From assembly GCA_964017195.1 (NCBI GenBank), contig OZ024894.1, positions 34,098,184 through 34,162,183 on the forward strand: a stretch of DNA of 64,000 nt. The letters are read 5' to 3'. Source of the stretch: Siderastrea radians. Lineage: Eukaryota; Cnidaria; Anthozoa; Scleractinia; Rhizangiidae. Both the position numbers and the translations under genes were made by a program. The notes under the pieces are model-generated. The model saw only the letters and a program-made list of their open reading frames with translations. It was not told where the DNA came from and searched no databases. This document shows positions 53,141-64,000 of this stretch, in pieces (position 1 is the first letter of the stretch; each line of letters begins with the position of its first letter).

Positions 53141-53430
53141 ACTAGAAGAAAATAAAGAAAACATCTCAACCAGAATCCATATTCGCCTGCACTCGTGTGT
53201 TTAAACGCTAATTTGACCGTTTGGGGCCTGGGTGTCATTGAAAGCGAGGCCGAAGTCCGTACCAGTTTCTGGCCGAGCGTACGGCCCCTGTAAAAATCTT
53301 CAGGGGGGCTAAACTTGCGTCGACGACTACCACCGACCGACCCATTACAGAGAAAATCTCGAATTTTTCTGCCTGTAAGACACAGGACGCCCGACACAAG
53401 ATTAGTAATGCGTTCTCCATCGCCAAACGC

Positions 53431-53431
<1 letters not shown>

Positions 53432-53477
<46 letters not shown>
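53432..53477. repeat. (AAT)n microsatellite
   Basis: About 15 AAT units directly before dispersed repeat copy 2. Confidence 0.9.
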
Positions 53478-53478
<1 letters not shown>

Positions 53479-53830
53479 CCGGGCCAACTGAAAGAAAAGT
53501 GACCGATCGAGACGCTAATTGGGAACAAAACCACCAATAACGTTGAAGCGTCCAGACAACACTTGTTCGAAAAAACTTGAAACTGTCTAATTCCGCGGAC
53601 CTCTCGGGACAAAGTCTAATATTTTCATCGGTTAGCTTCAATGGTGATTTTTGAACATTGTACAAACGGTGCGGTGTTGACTGTGATCGAAATCTCGCGG
53701 ATTGTTTGTTCGTGTCGTAACCTAAAAGCCTACAGCAAATGTAAATGTTTTTAAAATGGCTTTTGCCCAGAAAAATACAAGTAAGACTGAATCGAGTGGG
53801 CGGCATATACGGCAAAAGTCGCCGGGATTC
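53465..53830. repeat. Dispersed repeat, copy 2
   Basis: Collinear with 37095-37440 (CGGGCCAACTGAAAG, ACGGTGCGGTGTTGACT, TTTTGCCCAGAAAAATACA, GGCGGCATATACGGCA). Confidence 0.65.
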
Positions 53831-54269
53831 CCAGTTATTATGAGATGACGTTTCAGTCCTGCACCACACTGAAATGGGACTAAAAGCTCCAACAAATGAT
53901 TTAGATTTCCTTGCAGAATTGAGACTGCGGTTGTAAAAGGGCTGCAGAAGTCAGGATTGATACATTAATGCTAAGCTTGATAAGATTTGGGAACCTCTGT
54001 TTATCACTGAGCACGCCAATATTCATTATTGGTGTTTATCTTTAGATCTTTGTTCGTTTATGCTCGCTGCGTTGAGCGAACTCATCTCAGAATAAAGCAG
54101 GTTTCTTCAATACCGAATTTTTTTCGGAAAAGGTTTGTTCTATAAATAAACTCAGGCATTAGCTATACTGCTGAGGCAAAAGTATTGTTTTAGGTTTGTT
54201 TATAGCGAAATTTTACTATCAATTGCAAATTCCACATCTTAATGTTTTAATTTGTTCAAAATTTAGGGT

Positions 54270-56160
54270 CGAAAGTAACAGATCATAGACGTGGCAGTTT
54301 CCCGAGCAGTCATCATCAGAGGTCACTGTGTCAATTTTTTTCCAACATTTTTTGTTATGTGTGTACACAAACACATAAGATATCAATTGATAATAAATTA
54401 ATTATAAGTAGCTACATTACAAATTAAATTAATTGCAAGTAAATACATTAACCACTTGAGAAGAATTTCTGATAAAGTTACCATTTCTCCCGAAACAGGT
54501 TAGTTTTGTTTAACTTACAAGCAATATGTTTTTCTGTTTCATATTTGTTTACTAAAATTCTTTTAAAATGGCTGAAAGAAGGTTAATTACTTTTTGCCTA
54601 CAGGTCCATAAATAATTTTTCCCTAAAATTATTACGTAGTTTACTAGATCCATCTCCTCCTTCAAGATTCCTATCATAACATCGCGTAGTAAGAGACATT
54701 CGCAACTGCCGAGTTCTTTAAAATTTTGTCTGTAACCTCTGACCAGAACGGATGTGAAAAAGAACAGCTAAAGAATAAATGGTTTGCAGTTTCTTTGTTT
54801 CTTTTACAAAAACAACAGTTAGGGTCTGAAACAAAACCTATCTTATATAATATGTCGTTAGTAAATAAAATAGAATTTAACACTTTGTATTGAAAGGATC
54901 TTGAATAAGGTTCGCTGGCAACCCTTATAGGCAGCAGGTATGCCTTTGAAATTAGGTCATCAATTAAGTCAATTCTTCGCCTATCTTAGTCCACTTTCTG
55001 GGCTTTTCATACGTTTTGTTTATTAAACAACCATAGTTATCACGACACTTATAGTTATTCAAGTCGAAGACGGCCTTGTAATCGGGAATATTTACACGTA
55101 CATTTGATGGAACAGCATGTCTTAAGCCCATCCACGCCAAGAAATTAGATTTTATCAGTGTCTTTCCTTTAACCGCGTTAAAGGAATCAATATTTTGTCT
55201 TGTCAAAAAGTAAATCCTTAGTATATTTTATGCCCTTTACAAAATAATGACTGTAGAAAACACTTTTGCCCTCAATTTTAATTTCCTTGTTATTCCATAT
55301 AATATATTTATATTCATTATCCGGATCAACAGCCTCTCTTAATTCTGACCACCATAGTAAAAGTTCGTGGTAAAAGACTGATGAAATATTTAACTTATTT
55401 GGGTCGTAATTACAACTGAATAAAACTAATCCTCTGTAACTGCCTGAAGAGTGATCAAGGTAAGATTTCCAAAACCCAGTGCAGTTTTCATCAATTATTC
55501 GTTTTAACCAACTTAATCTCATAGCTTTTACGGTAACCATGTTTTCCTAGACCACCCAAATAGTAGGGAGCATAGGTAGAACGTCTGGTCACTTTGTCTT
55601 TCCCATTCCATAAAAAGTGAAACTCTAAAGAATTAAATTCTTTTATAACCTCTGGCGGTGCATTTAACACAGAACTAGGGTAAATCATTTTTGGTAGTAA
55701 AATTGATTTAATAATGTTACCTTTACCATGAATGGATAGCCCTCTTAATTTCCAGAGATTAATCGTGTTTCTGATTTTTTTCAATCTTTGTTTGAAGTTC
55801 TTTTCAACCAGTGGCTGTACGTCCTATGTGATAAATATTCCTAGAAATTTAACACATTTTTGCCATTTGACGGCAAGTGGTTCATCTACATAGTACTGAA
55901 GAGAACCAATCCACATTGCTTCTGTTTTTGTGACATTCAGTTTTAAACCAGAAGCCTTCTCGAACTTGTCGAGAAGTTTAAACAAGGCTCAAGCAGAGTT
56001 AAAGTCCGATAAAACAGCTGTTGTGTCATCAGCAAACTGCAGCAGTTTAGTTTCTAAGCCGATTATTTCTATCCCTTTGATGTTTGCTTGGTTTCTGACA
56101 GCAATGGCCAAGATTTCAACTGCCGTTACAAAAAGGTATGGAGAGAGGGTCTCCTGGTCT
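54270..56160 (-). mobile_element. 5'-truncated, decayed LINE (RT and zf-RVT parts)
   Basis: Minus-strand reading shows RPGDPLSPYLF and LLQFADDTTAVLSDF at about 56000-56140, the conserved RT boxes including the catalytic ADD. The thumb and linker follow: KLNVTKTEAMWIG, KFLGIFIT, NLWKLRGLSIHGKGNIIKSI, FLWNGKDKV and APYYLGGLG (55490-55850). A C-terminal zinc-binding region CCFCKRNKETANHLFFSC lies near 54790-54835, and a final ETEKHIACKLNK segment near 54510. Stops and frame changes interrupt it several times. The N-terminal endonuclease and start of RT are missing, as usual for an incomplete reverse-transcription copy. Confidence 0.85.
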
Positions 56161-56164
56161 CACT

Positions 56165-56290
56165 ATGTGTTGTCTGGATGCTTCAACGTTATTGGTTGTT
56201 TACGAAAAAAAAACTTTGCTATCGTTTGTTCCCAATTAGCGTCGCGATTGGTCACTTTTCTTCCAACTGGCCCGGTTCAAGTAATTAGAC
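56165..56290. repeat. Dispersed repeat fragment, inverted copy 3
   Basis: Relative to 37095 and 53465 this fragment is in the opposite orientation (CCAATTAGCGTCGCGATTGG, CTTCCAACTGGCCCGG). It abuts the truncated 5' end of the LINE. Confidence 0.55.
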
Positions 56291-57335
56291 AGTAATTTAA
56301 ACCGGCACTATAAAACGGAGGTTAGGTATTACCGAATTTATGTAACAAATTAGTTTTGTTTTGCTAAAGTGAACCACGTGGCTAATTTTGCTGGAGATTT
56401 GGCTTTCTCTTTGTATGTGCAGCTGCCATATTTTCAAGAAAAAAGTTTCCACCCGAAAGTTTGCGCCATTGCATGCAAATTTGAAATTCATGCGTTTATG
56501 TGGACACTAAAGTTCAGTTGGTGCCACAGTAGTGCACGACACGCGCACATCAAACATAAGTCGAGGCTTGATACTTTTGACGTATGATGACATCATGAAG
56601 AAATAGCCTGCTTAGCTAGCGTTATTTAGGACTTTAAGATTTGAGTACGAGAACGAGATCGAGTACGCGTACGAGTTTTCAACTCCTGTTTGGAGGCTTT
56701 AAATCACCACGTTACTCACCAATCTCATTCCTGGAGCTTCCTTCTCTACTGATTAACAACACGATGGAATGGGGGCTCTGGAAGTGTCACTCGTTTGAAA
56801 TTCGAAAGACGTATTCGTACTCAATCTCGTACTTGGTTGTCTGCGAATGTAAAGGTTGCCGGCAGAGCCGCCATGAGCGGCGGAATCCGTGAGAAAATAC
56901 CGCTTCTCACCATTGCTTTCGCGGCTTCGCCTCTTTTGTCGCGGTTCCGCCGTTCAAACTTCGCGTAAACATTATCCCGCCAGCTTCGCGGCCTACTGAT
57001 GAAAGGGTCGGACGTGCGAATAACCGCCTGCGTTGTGCAACGGCCTATCGGTTGAAAGCTGTCAATGTTTTTATCTCATTAAAACAGGCGTGAAGAAGAC
57101 CTTGTGTACCACGCAGCAAGACACTTTCATGCAACTGCCTGTCCTCGTGTTCCCTCATGAAGAATGGTCCTGTCATCGGGGACTCCCTCCGCCCCCCCCC
57201 CCCCCCCCACAGGAATATTCATGAACTCCCTTGGGTGTCACCAAACTGTCTGAACGGAAGGGAGTGTCAGAACCAGATAGTGTGTGGTGAATCAGCCGTA
57301 GTTCTAGCCACTCGTCGAGATCCAAACCCGGAGAA
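56291..57335. other. Spacer, nothing recognised
   Basis: Has a C-run at about 57193-57209 and CGGCTTCGCGG-type GC-rich words near 56860-57000. No supported gene. Confidence 0.35.
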
Positions 57336-57858
57336 TTTTAAAGTGGTACTATGATCAAAAAATTACTTTTATTTTTTCTTCGGATTTCGAAACTATGTTC
57401 GTTAAACACTCCCCAAGCGAAATTATAAGCCTTAATTTTGAGAAGAAGACCGTTAATTTAAACTGCAATTTTCCGTTTTAATGGTCCGCCATTATTACAC
57501 CAGAAAGGATACAATGACGTCATTCACTCAAGAGCTGTAGAATGTAGTGTGTGAACGCGGCTTACAAATTATGCAAAACACGAGTTTGAGAGTGTGAAAG
57601 CGCAAAACTCCCGTGCTGCATACTAACTAAGGCACTTTCACACACACTGCATTCTAAAGCTCGTGAGGGAATGATGTCATTCTGTCCTTTCTGGTGTAAT
57701 AATGGCGGACTATTAAATTGGAAAATTGCAGTTTAAATAAACAGTCTTCTTGTCGAAATTAAGGCTTAAAATTTCGCTTGGGGAGTGTTTAGTAAACAAA
57801 GTTTCGAAATCCGAAGAAAAAATAAAAGTGATTTTTTGATCGTAGTACCACTTTAAAA
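57336..57858. mobile_element. Long palindromic (foldback) MITE, about 520 bp
   Basis: The two halves are inverted copies over almost their whole length. TTAAAGTGGTACTATGATC on the left pairs with GATCGTAGTACCACTTTAA on the right, and TCTTCGGATTTCGAAAC, GCCATTATTACACCAGAAAG and CACACTGCATTCTA-type blocks pair further in. TTAA stands at both ends (57338-57341, 57853-57856). The arms are about 250 bp with a loop near 57595. No coding frame. Confidence 0.85.
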
Positions 57859-58436
57859 TTATTTCAAGAGAGATATTACAGTATAAATTATATGAAATCG
57901 CTCAGTTGAACAATTCTTACCATGTAAATCCACTATCAGATATGTAATTTACTGGCATGGTTCAACAGAAAGCTCGAGTGGTTATTTTAATTGTCGCTTT
58001 CGGTCCCTCTCCTGAAAAATGTAACCGTCCACAAACGTAGAGACAATATGTTCTGTATTGTCTATTCCTGGAAGCTTAGCTCCTTTTAGCGTTTCTTGGG
58101 TCCCCTTTTCAAGACCGTTTTTTTCATTTTACATTCACCTGAAGGATGTGTTTAAAGATATCTGTGTGTTTTCTAATTTTTTGGAAAAGCTTACCTCAAT
58201 TTCAACAAGGTTTACTCGAAACCTTTCAAGTTTGCCAATAAGTTCCACATCAAAGTTCTTGACAGAATCATGACCCGGCAAGAATCTTTCCACATTCAAT
58301 GGAAAATTGTTGGACGTTCTATCTGTCCTTTAACTGTCGTTGTCATAGCTTTAATATTCTCGGAGTTAAGAGGTGGGGGCGGAATCCGCCCCTCCCCGGT
58401 CCCACAAGACCTTAAAACGTCCGGTCTGAATAGGGT
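57859..58436. other. Spacer left of unit 2 with a MITE-like right end
   Basis: No gene. The end GTCTGAATAGGGTTAA at about 58423-58437 resembles the terminus of the MITE at 112-689. Homology with unit 1 starts at the TTAA itself, so a TTAA element may sit at the boundary. Confidence 0.4.
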
Positions 58437-59002
58437 TAAGAAGAGAGTAAAGACATTGGAATCATATTTGTGACGCCAGTTTGCAAATTTTCCAGTTAAA
58501 CCCTCAGTGTTTTCAGACTAACCCGTTTAAGAATTTCAAGATTGACAGTAGTTGAAACATCTAAAGGTAATACGAGTTTTGTAATTGCCAGTGTTTAATT
58601 TACGCTCAATGTATTGAAATGCATTCTTTTTTTTTTATTTAAATGTATAAATACACGCTACAAGTAGTCCTGAAGAGGATTTATGGACTTCCTAAATAGA
58701 AGCGCACATTATCATTTTGCAGTTCTTGATCCGTTCGCATTCCTCTCCAAGAATTTTTTCTCTAGCGTTCCCAAAAACAAGATGACAATATTGTGGGCTC
58801 GAAATACCATGCCCCTTTTTCTTAAAAAGAACGAGAAATTTAAATATTGCAATTATCAAACTTGTTTTTAAGTCTTTCTTTTAGTCCTTCTCCTTTAAAA
58901 CACAACGCATTGCACTTATGTAAAAGCAACAGCCTAAAATCGATCATCACTGCAGAGAATCACTATACTGTGACGAGCGATAAAAATGTTTCCTGGAACA
59001 TA

Positions 59003-60058
59003 TCAACTTTCAGACTCCCGATTAAGGCATATGGCAGTGCTAGCACTACTTGATTTGTTGAGGTGTTTTTGATTTTTTGAAGTATGTTCTGCAGTTTTAG
59101 CGGCTTCTGCTAGTTCAAGCGTTTCTACAGGCACTTCTCCAACAATGAAACATGAACGACACTTGACAATAACCAGAAGCAGACAATCCCTCAGCGCTTG
59201 TCTGTAGTTGCTACTGAACGAGAAGAGGATCACGGGATTGAAAGCAGTACTGACAAGTGGAAGAAAGTAGTACAATGAAATAAAAAGCATTTCTTGATCG
59301 CGCATGTTACAAGCCGTCGAGAAAAGCTTTAAAATAATTGTGCAGATATAATGCCCAGCCCAACAGATGAAGAAAAAAACATTGATCGAAAGTAAAATCT
59401 TTGTTATGCGTTGATTCTGTTTGCGTCTTATTGTATTGCTTTGGCCATTTCCTTGGATCACAGGATTTGCTCTTCTCAATGATTTCATGATGCAAGCATT
59501 AAGGATGAAAATGACAACGAGAGGTACACAGTAGAGTTGCACAAAACCTACCGCATTGTATGTAATGACTACCTCTCTAGTCATGTCAATAACGCAAAGA
59601 AATGGTCTCTCCGGTTCATCTGCAACTCTAGAAAAATACAAAAATGGAAATCCGATTACTGTGGGTAAAATCCAAGTCAAGCAGATCAAAACCGCTCGAA
59701 TCCCGCCTGATATCATGGTTACTTTCATTGGAAACACAGTAGCAATAAATCTGTCCACGGAAATGAGCACAAGACTTTGATTAGAAACTGAATACGAAAC
59801 GAGCCAAAAGTAATTTCGGAGTTTGCATCCAAAGGAAGACAATGAAGCTCCAAAAGCAGACAATCTGCTGCTTGAGAACAGCCCCCAGAGAGTAGCACCG
59901 TAAAGAAGATCCGAGATTGCCATGCTGGTGATGAAGTAGTTAGTGCTAGTTCGAAGGTTCTGTGTTTTTGCAAAAGATATACTTACAAGGGTATTGCCGA
60001 TTACAGAAACCAAAGCGACGACAAAAATGGCTACAAAAAAACACTGCTTTAAATTCAT
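59003..60058 (-). CDS. Rhodopsin-like GPCR C, N-terminus altered by frameshift
   Basis: 351-aa frame, intronless, closest to GPCR A. It keeps GN in TM1, the TM2 aspartate, the TM3 and ECL2 cysteines, DRF, the TM4 tryptophan, CWAG (glycine instead of proline, as in A) and NPVIL in TM7. The original start (MNNTTSRF, ATG at 60113) is present, but one extra A in a seven-A run at 60035-60041 shifts that frame just before TM1. An ATG at 60058, in the downstream frame, allows MNLKQCFF to run straight into TM1. That form lacks the glycosylated N-terminus but keeps all seven helices. It may be a functional shortened receptor, a young pseudogene or a homopolymer sequencing error. The C-terminal tail ends differently from A. 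Confidence 0.75.
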   Translation of the reverse strand: MNLKQCFFVAIFVVALVSVIGNTLVSISFAKTQNLRTSTNYFITSMAISDLLYGATLWGLFSSSRLSAFGASLSSFGCKLRNYFWLVSYSVSNQSLVLISVDRFIATVFPMKVTMISGGIRAVLICLTWILPTVIGFPFLYFSRVADEPERPFLCVIDMTREVVITYNAVGFVQLYCVPLVVIFILNACIMKSLRRANPVIQGNGQSNTIRRKQNQRITKILLSINVFFFICWAGHYICTIILKLFSTACNMRDQEMLFISLYYFLPLVSTAFNPVILFSFSSNYRQALRDCLLLVIVKCRSCFIVGEVPVETLELAEAAKTAEHTSKNQKHLNKSSSASTAICLNRESES

Positions 60059-60113
60059 ATGGAGCTTGTAAGTTGTCTATTTGAAGACTAAACCTGGAAG
60101 TCGTGTTGTTCAT
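60059..60113 (-). pseudogene. Displaced N-terminal codons of GPCR C
   Basis: MNNTTSRFSLQIDNLQAP is still encoded here and aligns with the N-terminus of GPCR A, but its frame is lost at the A-run 60035-60041. It is the original start region of the receptor. Confidence 0.75.
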
Positions 60114-61144
60114 GGTGATAGCCGGGTGTGTTAATAACCCTTTGATATTTCTTTCTGTATCAACAATGAGAAGATCAAGACTGGCGTTGTTACTCGCGAC
60201 TTATGAAACTTTAGCTCGTTATTTATTAACACAAAACTTAATTAAAATGTTCTGACCAAGACAGGTGAGTAAACAAGGATTCCAGTCTTCTAATTGTTAA
60301 TTCTAATGTCAATAACTAAGTTGGATTCTTTTTGGATTCGAATGCTATATTTCGTGCTTTTTTCTTAGTTTGCAGTTGGCGGAGGTTTCTTTATATTATT
60401 GTTAGTGCTTCATACTATAGGAAAAAAATGAAACTCGATTGTGCAAACTCTTTGGAGAGGGAAGCCTGTTTTAAGCAAAATCTTAAATATGAAACACTGT
60501 TTGTTGTTGATTTTAGTTTACACTGAAACTGAAACTAAAACTACTCACATTTCGTACACATTTGTGTGGATTTTAATCACAAATTAACAAAAATTTGCTG
60601 AATTAGCATCTAAACAGACTTATCGTGCAGTATTTTATAAACATTTTCGCATTGTTCATATTTTGTGATCAATTTGTAATGACAAATATTGATCGATATG
60701 ATCAATGTTGATGACCCCCCGCAACAGTGCAACTCAAATGTAGCAATATGGTAATAACTCGGACGAACTGATTTTTTTGAAAAAGTTAAAACAATTCGCG
60801 CAGTGTGAACCTCGTAAACCCCTCTGTTTTATATGGCTAAGCTCCTTATTTGTATTTTCGAAAAACTTGCACCCAGCCATGAAAACGTTTACTGATCGCT
60901 CAGTGTGTACTTCATGTCGTGCGGCCTTTGAGGACAATCGATAATAATCGATATGCTCAGGATCGTATCGGCAAATTTGCCAAAGCGTCACGATTTTATT
61001 ACTGGAGACTTGATTAAATAACTTTGTTTAGTTCCCATTTGATTACGGTTTAAAAACTTACCGTCAGATTACCGGAAAAAACTCTATCGATATTGCTCCA
61101 GCCATGACAGAACTCACAATATTTCATTAACATCTAATCAATAA

Positions 61145-61330
61145 AACCTTTTTCCAAAATGGCAGAAAATACATTACTCTTTTGTCTTATTGTTAATTGG
61201 CCCTTGTTGCCTCGAACCCATCTGCAGAATTTAAAGGAATATTTGACTGAAAACGAAGCAACAAGCGCCAATGAACATGGAGACAAAAGAATAATATATT
61301 TTCCGCCATTTTGGTATAAGGTGTGTAAGT
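61145..61330. mobile_element. Short palindromic MITE (unit 2 copy)
   Basis: Paralogue of 6128-6312 in the same place: CCAAAATGGCAGAAAATACA on one side and ATATTTTCCGCCATTTTGG on the other. Confidence 0.6.
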
Positions 61331-62108
61331 AAAAATCAATTTATTGTTTTGAGGTATCACCTGTGTATTTCAATTTACAGTTTGTCCATCACACAAAATT
61401 AACAGGTGACAACCAAAACATATATCTTTTTGTCCAATTCCAGTCTTCGGCAGTGCGTACGTGAAATAAGTAGCTTTTATATTATTTTTCCATTTGCAAA
61501 CACCTTCGGCGAAAATTAATATTTATACAGGGTAGCCATTTCAGTTATAAACACTGTTATCCTTGCGGACCCTGCAAAGAAAATGGCAACAATATAATGG
61601 CAAAAATAAGAAAAAATTTAGTCGGTTGCTTCATTTTCATTCCCGTACATTTAACATCCTGCATATTATATGGCTTATGAATATTTATGTGGCCAAAGCT
61701 TTACCTTTTGTTGGAGATATAGGCCGCCATGTTAGTGTACCGGAAACGACAGGTTTCTCATCACCAGTTTTCGTTATGGTACGCCAATATGACCACCGCG
61801 CCAATGTCACTTGAATCTCTACTCCATAAACTGTAACTTATGATGGCCATAGCTGACTGTTTACTTTTGACTTTTGTAGTAACATTTTGTATCTTTTGCA
61901 TCAGTATTGTTATGGTAAAATAGTGTATCTTGTTTTCCATGTCCTTCATTTCCAATACCACAGTCTTTACCAGTGTGAGATGTCAAAATTTTAAACAAAA
62001 GTATTTATATTCCTTTTCTGATGCATTTAAGCATTTGCGTTTCGATTAAGCCCCCCTCTCCATTCTTTGATGTGAATTTACCAGTGCCCTGTTATGTGTG
62101 TGGCAATA

Positions 62109-62177
62109 AATGAATGAATGAATGAATGAATGAATGAATGAATGAATGAATGAATGAATGACTGAATGAATGAATGG
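62109..62177. repeat. (AATG)n microsatellite
   Basis: About 17 units with one ACTG interruption. Paralogue of the shorter array at 7111-7147. Confidence 0.9.
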
Positions 62178-62868
62178 AAGGTTAATTTCTTAGTGCTTAA
62201 AATTTTCTGGCAGGAAAATTGACACTTTTTACCCTTCTGAAACTCGGCAGGTTTTCTGCAGGATGCTTGTGTTTACGAAAATGCACAAATTATGGTTCTC
62301 ATTTATTTTGCCTTCGAAACGACTTGAGATGTTCTGTTCGGTTCTAGTGCATAATATGAGCAAAATGAAAGAGTGAGACCACTCTGCTGGGGGAATTGTT
62401 GGTCTCAGATACTTAATTCATGTCAATTTCGTGTCCAAGCTAATCCCAAAATGCGTTTAATTTGTTGAAGATTGTGACCCAATTGCCCTTTTTCACAGAT
62501 GCCTTTTCCGGCATTTCACACAATTAAACTGAACGTATAAATCTGAGGCGATTTCGGGTAGAAACTGCAAACTTGCCTTAGAAGATTCGAGTCCACGCTA
62601 GCTTGTATTGTAATGTAAATAAAAAAAGGCATTTTTGAAAAGGGCTAATTCCACGTTATGTGACATCCAGTGATCATAATTTAAAAGGCAACCACTTTAA
62701 TAAGCGCTTTTATAGGAATTACACATAATTCAATTTTTAATTTCATATAAATTAAATACCTTCAAAATTACAACCTGTGGGCAATTCAACCATCAACATT
62801 GCTAGTATTCGTAAGTTTGAGTATAGTCTGGCGTCAGTTTTACGATGTCTCCCTCCAGAAGCAATAAG

Positions 62869-63861
62869 TCACCGTAGCTCTGGTAGTTCGACGTGCTGTT
62901 CATGCACCGCTTGCTCCTGCACAAAACATGAACGACACTTGACAACAGCAAGACGAAGACTATTCTTTAGCGCTTGTCGGTAGTTCGTGCTGAATGTAAA
63001 TAAGATCACGGGGTTGACAGCGGAACTGACAAATGGAAGAAAGTATTGGCTTAAAATATAAAGAACCGCTTGCGTATTTCTGGGAATTTGTTGGGGAAAC
63101 CTTAACAAGAATCCAGTGACATAACTTGGAGTCCAGCATATGAAAAACAACACATTGATCAAAGTTAAAACTTTCATTATTTGAACATTCTGTTTGCGTC
63201 TTCGTATATTGCTGAGCCCATTTCCTTGAATCATAGGATTTGTCCTTCTTAAAGATTTCATAATACAAGAACTGAGGGTGATAATGACAACGAGAGGTGC
63301 ACAGTAATACAGCACAAAACCCACAGCAAGGTAGAGGGTGTGGACGTAAGTACTCATTTCAGTATAGCAAACGTTTGGATCTTCATGCTCATCTGTAGTT
63401 CTGGTATACTAGTACAAAATTGTAACAAGGAGACCCATTGTTCGAATCCTTCTTGTTATCATGGTTGCATTCATTGGAAACACAGTAGCAACGAATCTGT
63501 CCACAGAAATGAGCACGAGGCTTTCGATAGAGACCGCATACGAAACCAGAGATAAATATGTTCCGACTTCGCACGCAAAATCAGATAATATTGTCTAGCC
63601 AACAACAGAAACTCTTTCGTTTAAATACAGTGGCCAGTTGGTTGTAACCAGTAGAAGATCAAAGGCGGCCATGCTAGTCATGTAGTTGTTAGTGCTAGTC
63701 CGAAGGCTCTGGGTTTTCAGAAAAGTGACCATCGCCAGAATAGTACCGATTTCCGAGACTACCGCAACAGCTATAAGGGCAACAGAGAAAACAACTTTAA
63801 GAGTATGTGGAACTAGTTTGCCATCTTCGGCAAGACCAAAAGAAATTGAAGTGTCGTTCAT
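62869..63861 (-). pseudogene. GPCR D, pseudogene of GPCR B
   Basis: One continuous register aligns with GPCR B from the start ATG at 63861 (MNDTSISF) to the shared ELPELR end. It contains two in-frame TAG codons, at 63595-63597 (where B has CAG, Q89) and at 63409-63411 (created by a 3-base insertion). Compared with B, 30 bases are missing near 63440, removing ten residues of TM4 including its tryptophan. The TM1 asparagine is lost (EIGTILAM instead of EIGNVLV), and the TM2 SDLL is FDLL. DRF, CWTP and NPVIL remain. All indels are multiples of three, so the frame is kept, but the protein cannot be complete. Confidence 0.85.
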
Positions 63862-64000
63862 GTTGATGTGATCTGCAGGTTTCACTTATCACTAGATGTG
63901 ATTTTTATAACTGTATGTTGAAGAAAGGATTTTTTGACGAATTACCCTTGCACGACTTAGTAAACCACTATTGTGCTGGTGAATTGAAAGCACAAAGGAA

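Larger units (their letters stand above)
60114..62868. other. Spacer between GPCR C and GPCR D
   Basis: Collinear with 5114-8245. Contains the palindromic MITE copy (61145-61330) and an AATG microsatellite (62109-62177). No gene. Confidence 0.6.
58437..64000. repeat. Segmental duplication unit 2 (GPCR C + GPCR D)
   Basis: Collinear with 2966-9410 and runs off the window end. Differences include absence of the inserts at 3471-3989 and 7491-7838, expansion of the AATG array, and inactivating changes in C and D. Confidence 0.85.

Noticed and set aside
55930..56295. Plus-strand frame of 121 codons
   Set aside because: Antisense to the LINE reverse transcriptase, whose catalytic FADD box is read on the minus strand.

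Overview
This window looks like nuclear DNA from an anthozoan cnidarian, most likely a stony coral or sea anemone. That is an inference from content. There are intron-split genes with GT/AG borders, intronless rhodopsin-like GPCRs, phase-1 immunoglobulin exons, a Penelope-like element with a GIY-YIG domain, Ty3/gypsy and LINE remnants, and many short inverted-repeat elements in AT-rich spacer. No bacterial, organellar or viral genome organisation is present. Eukaryotic genes here start at ATG, so I trimmed several reading frames that begin at GTG.

Layout. 1-2.9 kb: a TTAA-type MITE, a possible exon and a tRNA-derived SINE. 2.97-9.4 kb: segmental unit 1, carrying two intronless class A GPCR genes on the minus strand (A, 4025-5113; B, 8246-9265). 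9.5-16.7 kb: a flank that recurs at 50.6 kb, a truncated Penelope-like element, one copy of an unknown two-exon family, two unusual TIR elements, a SINE and a gypsy remnant. 19.3-32.2 kb: part of a minus-strand immunoglobulin-superfamily gene with five Ig-type exons, all phase 1-1. Its most upstream visible exon is split by a 6,986-bp Mutator-like (MULE) transposon at 24956-31941. 32.4-36.4 kb: another TIR element and a second gypsy derivative. 37-44.4 kb: inverted copies of the unknown gene family and a cluster of inverted repeats. 44.4-58.4 kb: mostly non-coding, with a 5'-truncated LINE and a long palindromic MITE. 58.4-64.0 kb: segmental unit 2, with GPCR C (N-terminal frameshift) and GPCR D (pseudogene).

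Main points. (1) The MULE looks structurally complete. It has matching TIRs built of GAAAC-type repeats, a perfect 9-bp target duplication, an uninterrupted transposase exon of about 985 codons with DDE residues and a SWIM finger, at least one spliced upstream exon, and an E2F/CRE-like promoter beside one TIR. Removing it with one target copy gives a 300-bp phase 1-1 Ig exon. (2) The GPCR pair was duplicated as a block of about 5.5-6.5 kb. The two units record later events: MITE insertions, a frameshift in C, and two stop codons plus loss of TM4 in D. (3) Duplicated flanks provide natural empty sites for the Penelope-like element and several MITEs.

Coordinates of exon borders and target duplications were read by eye. 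Homology extents and repeat ends are approximate. No database search was possible.
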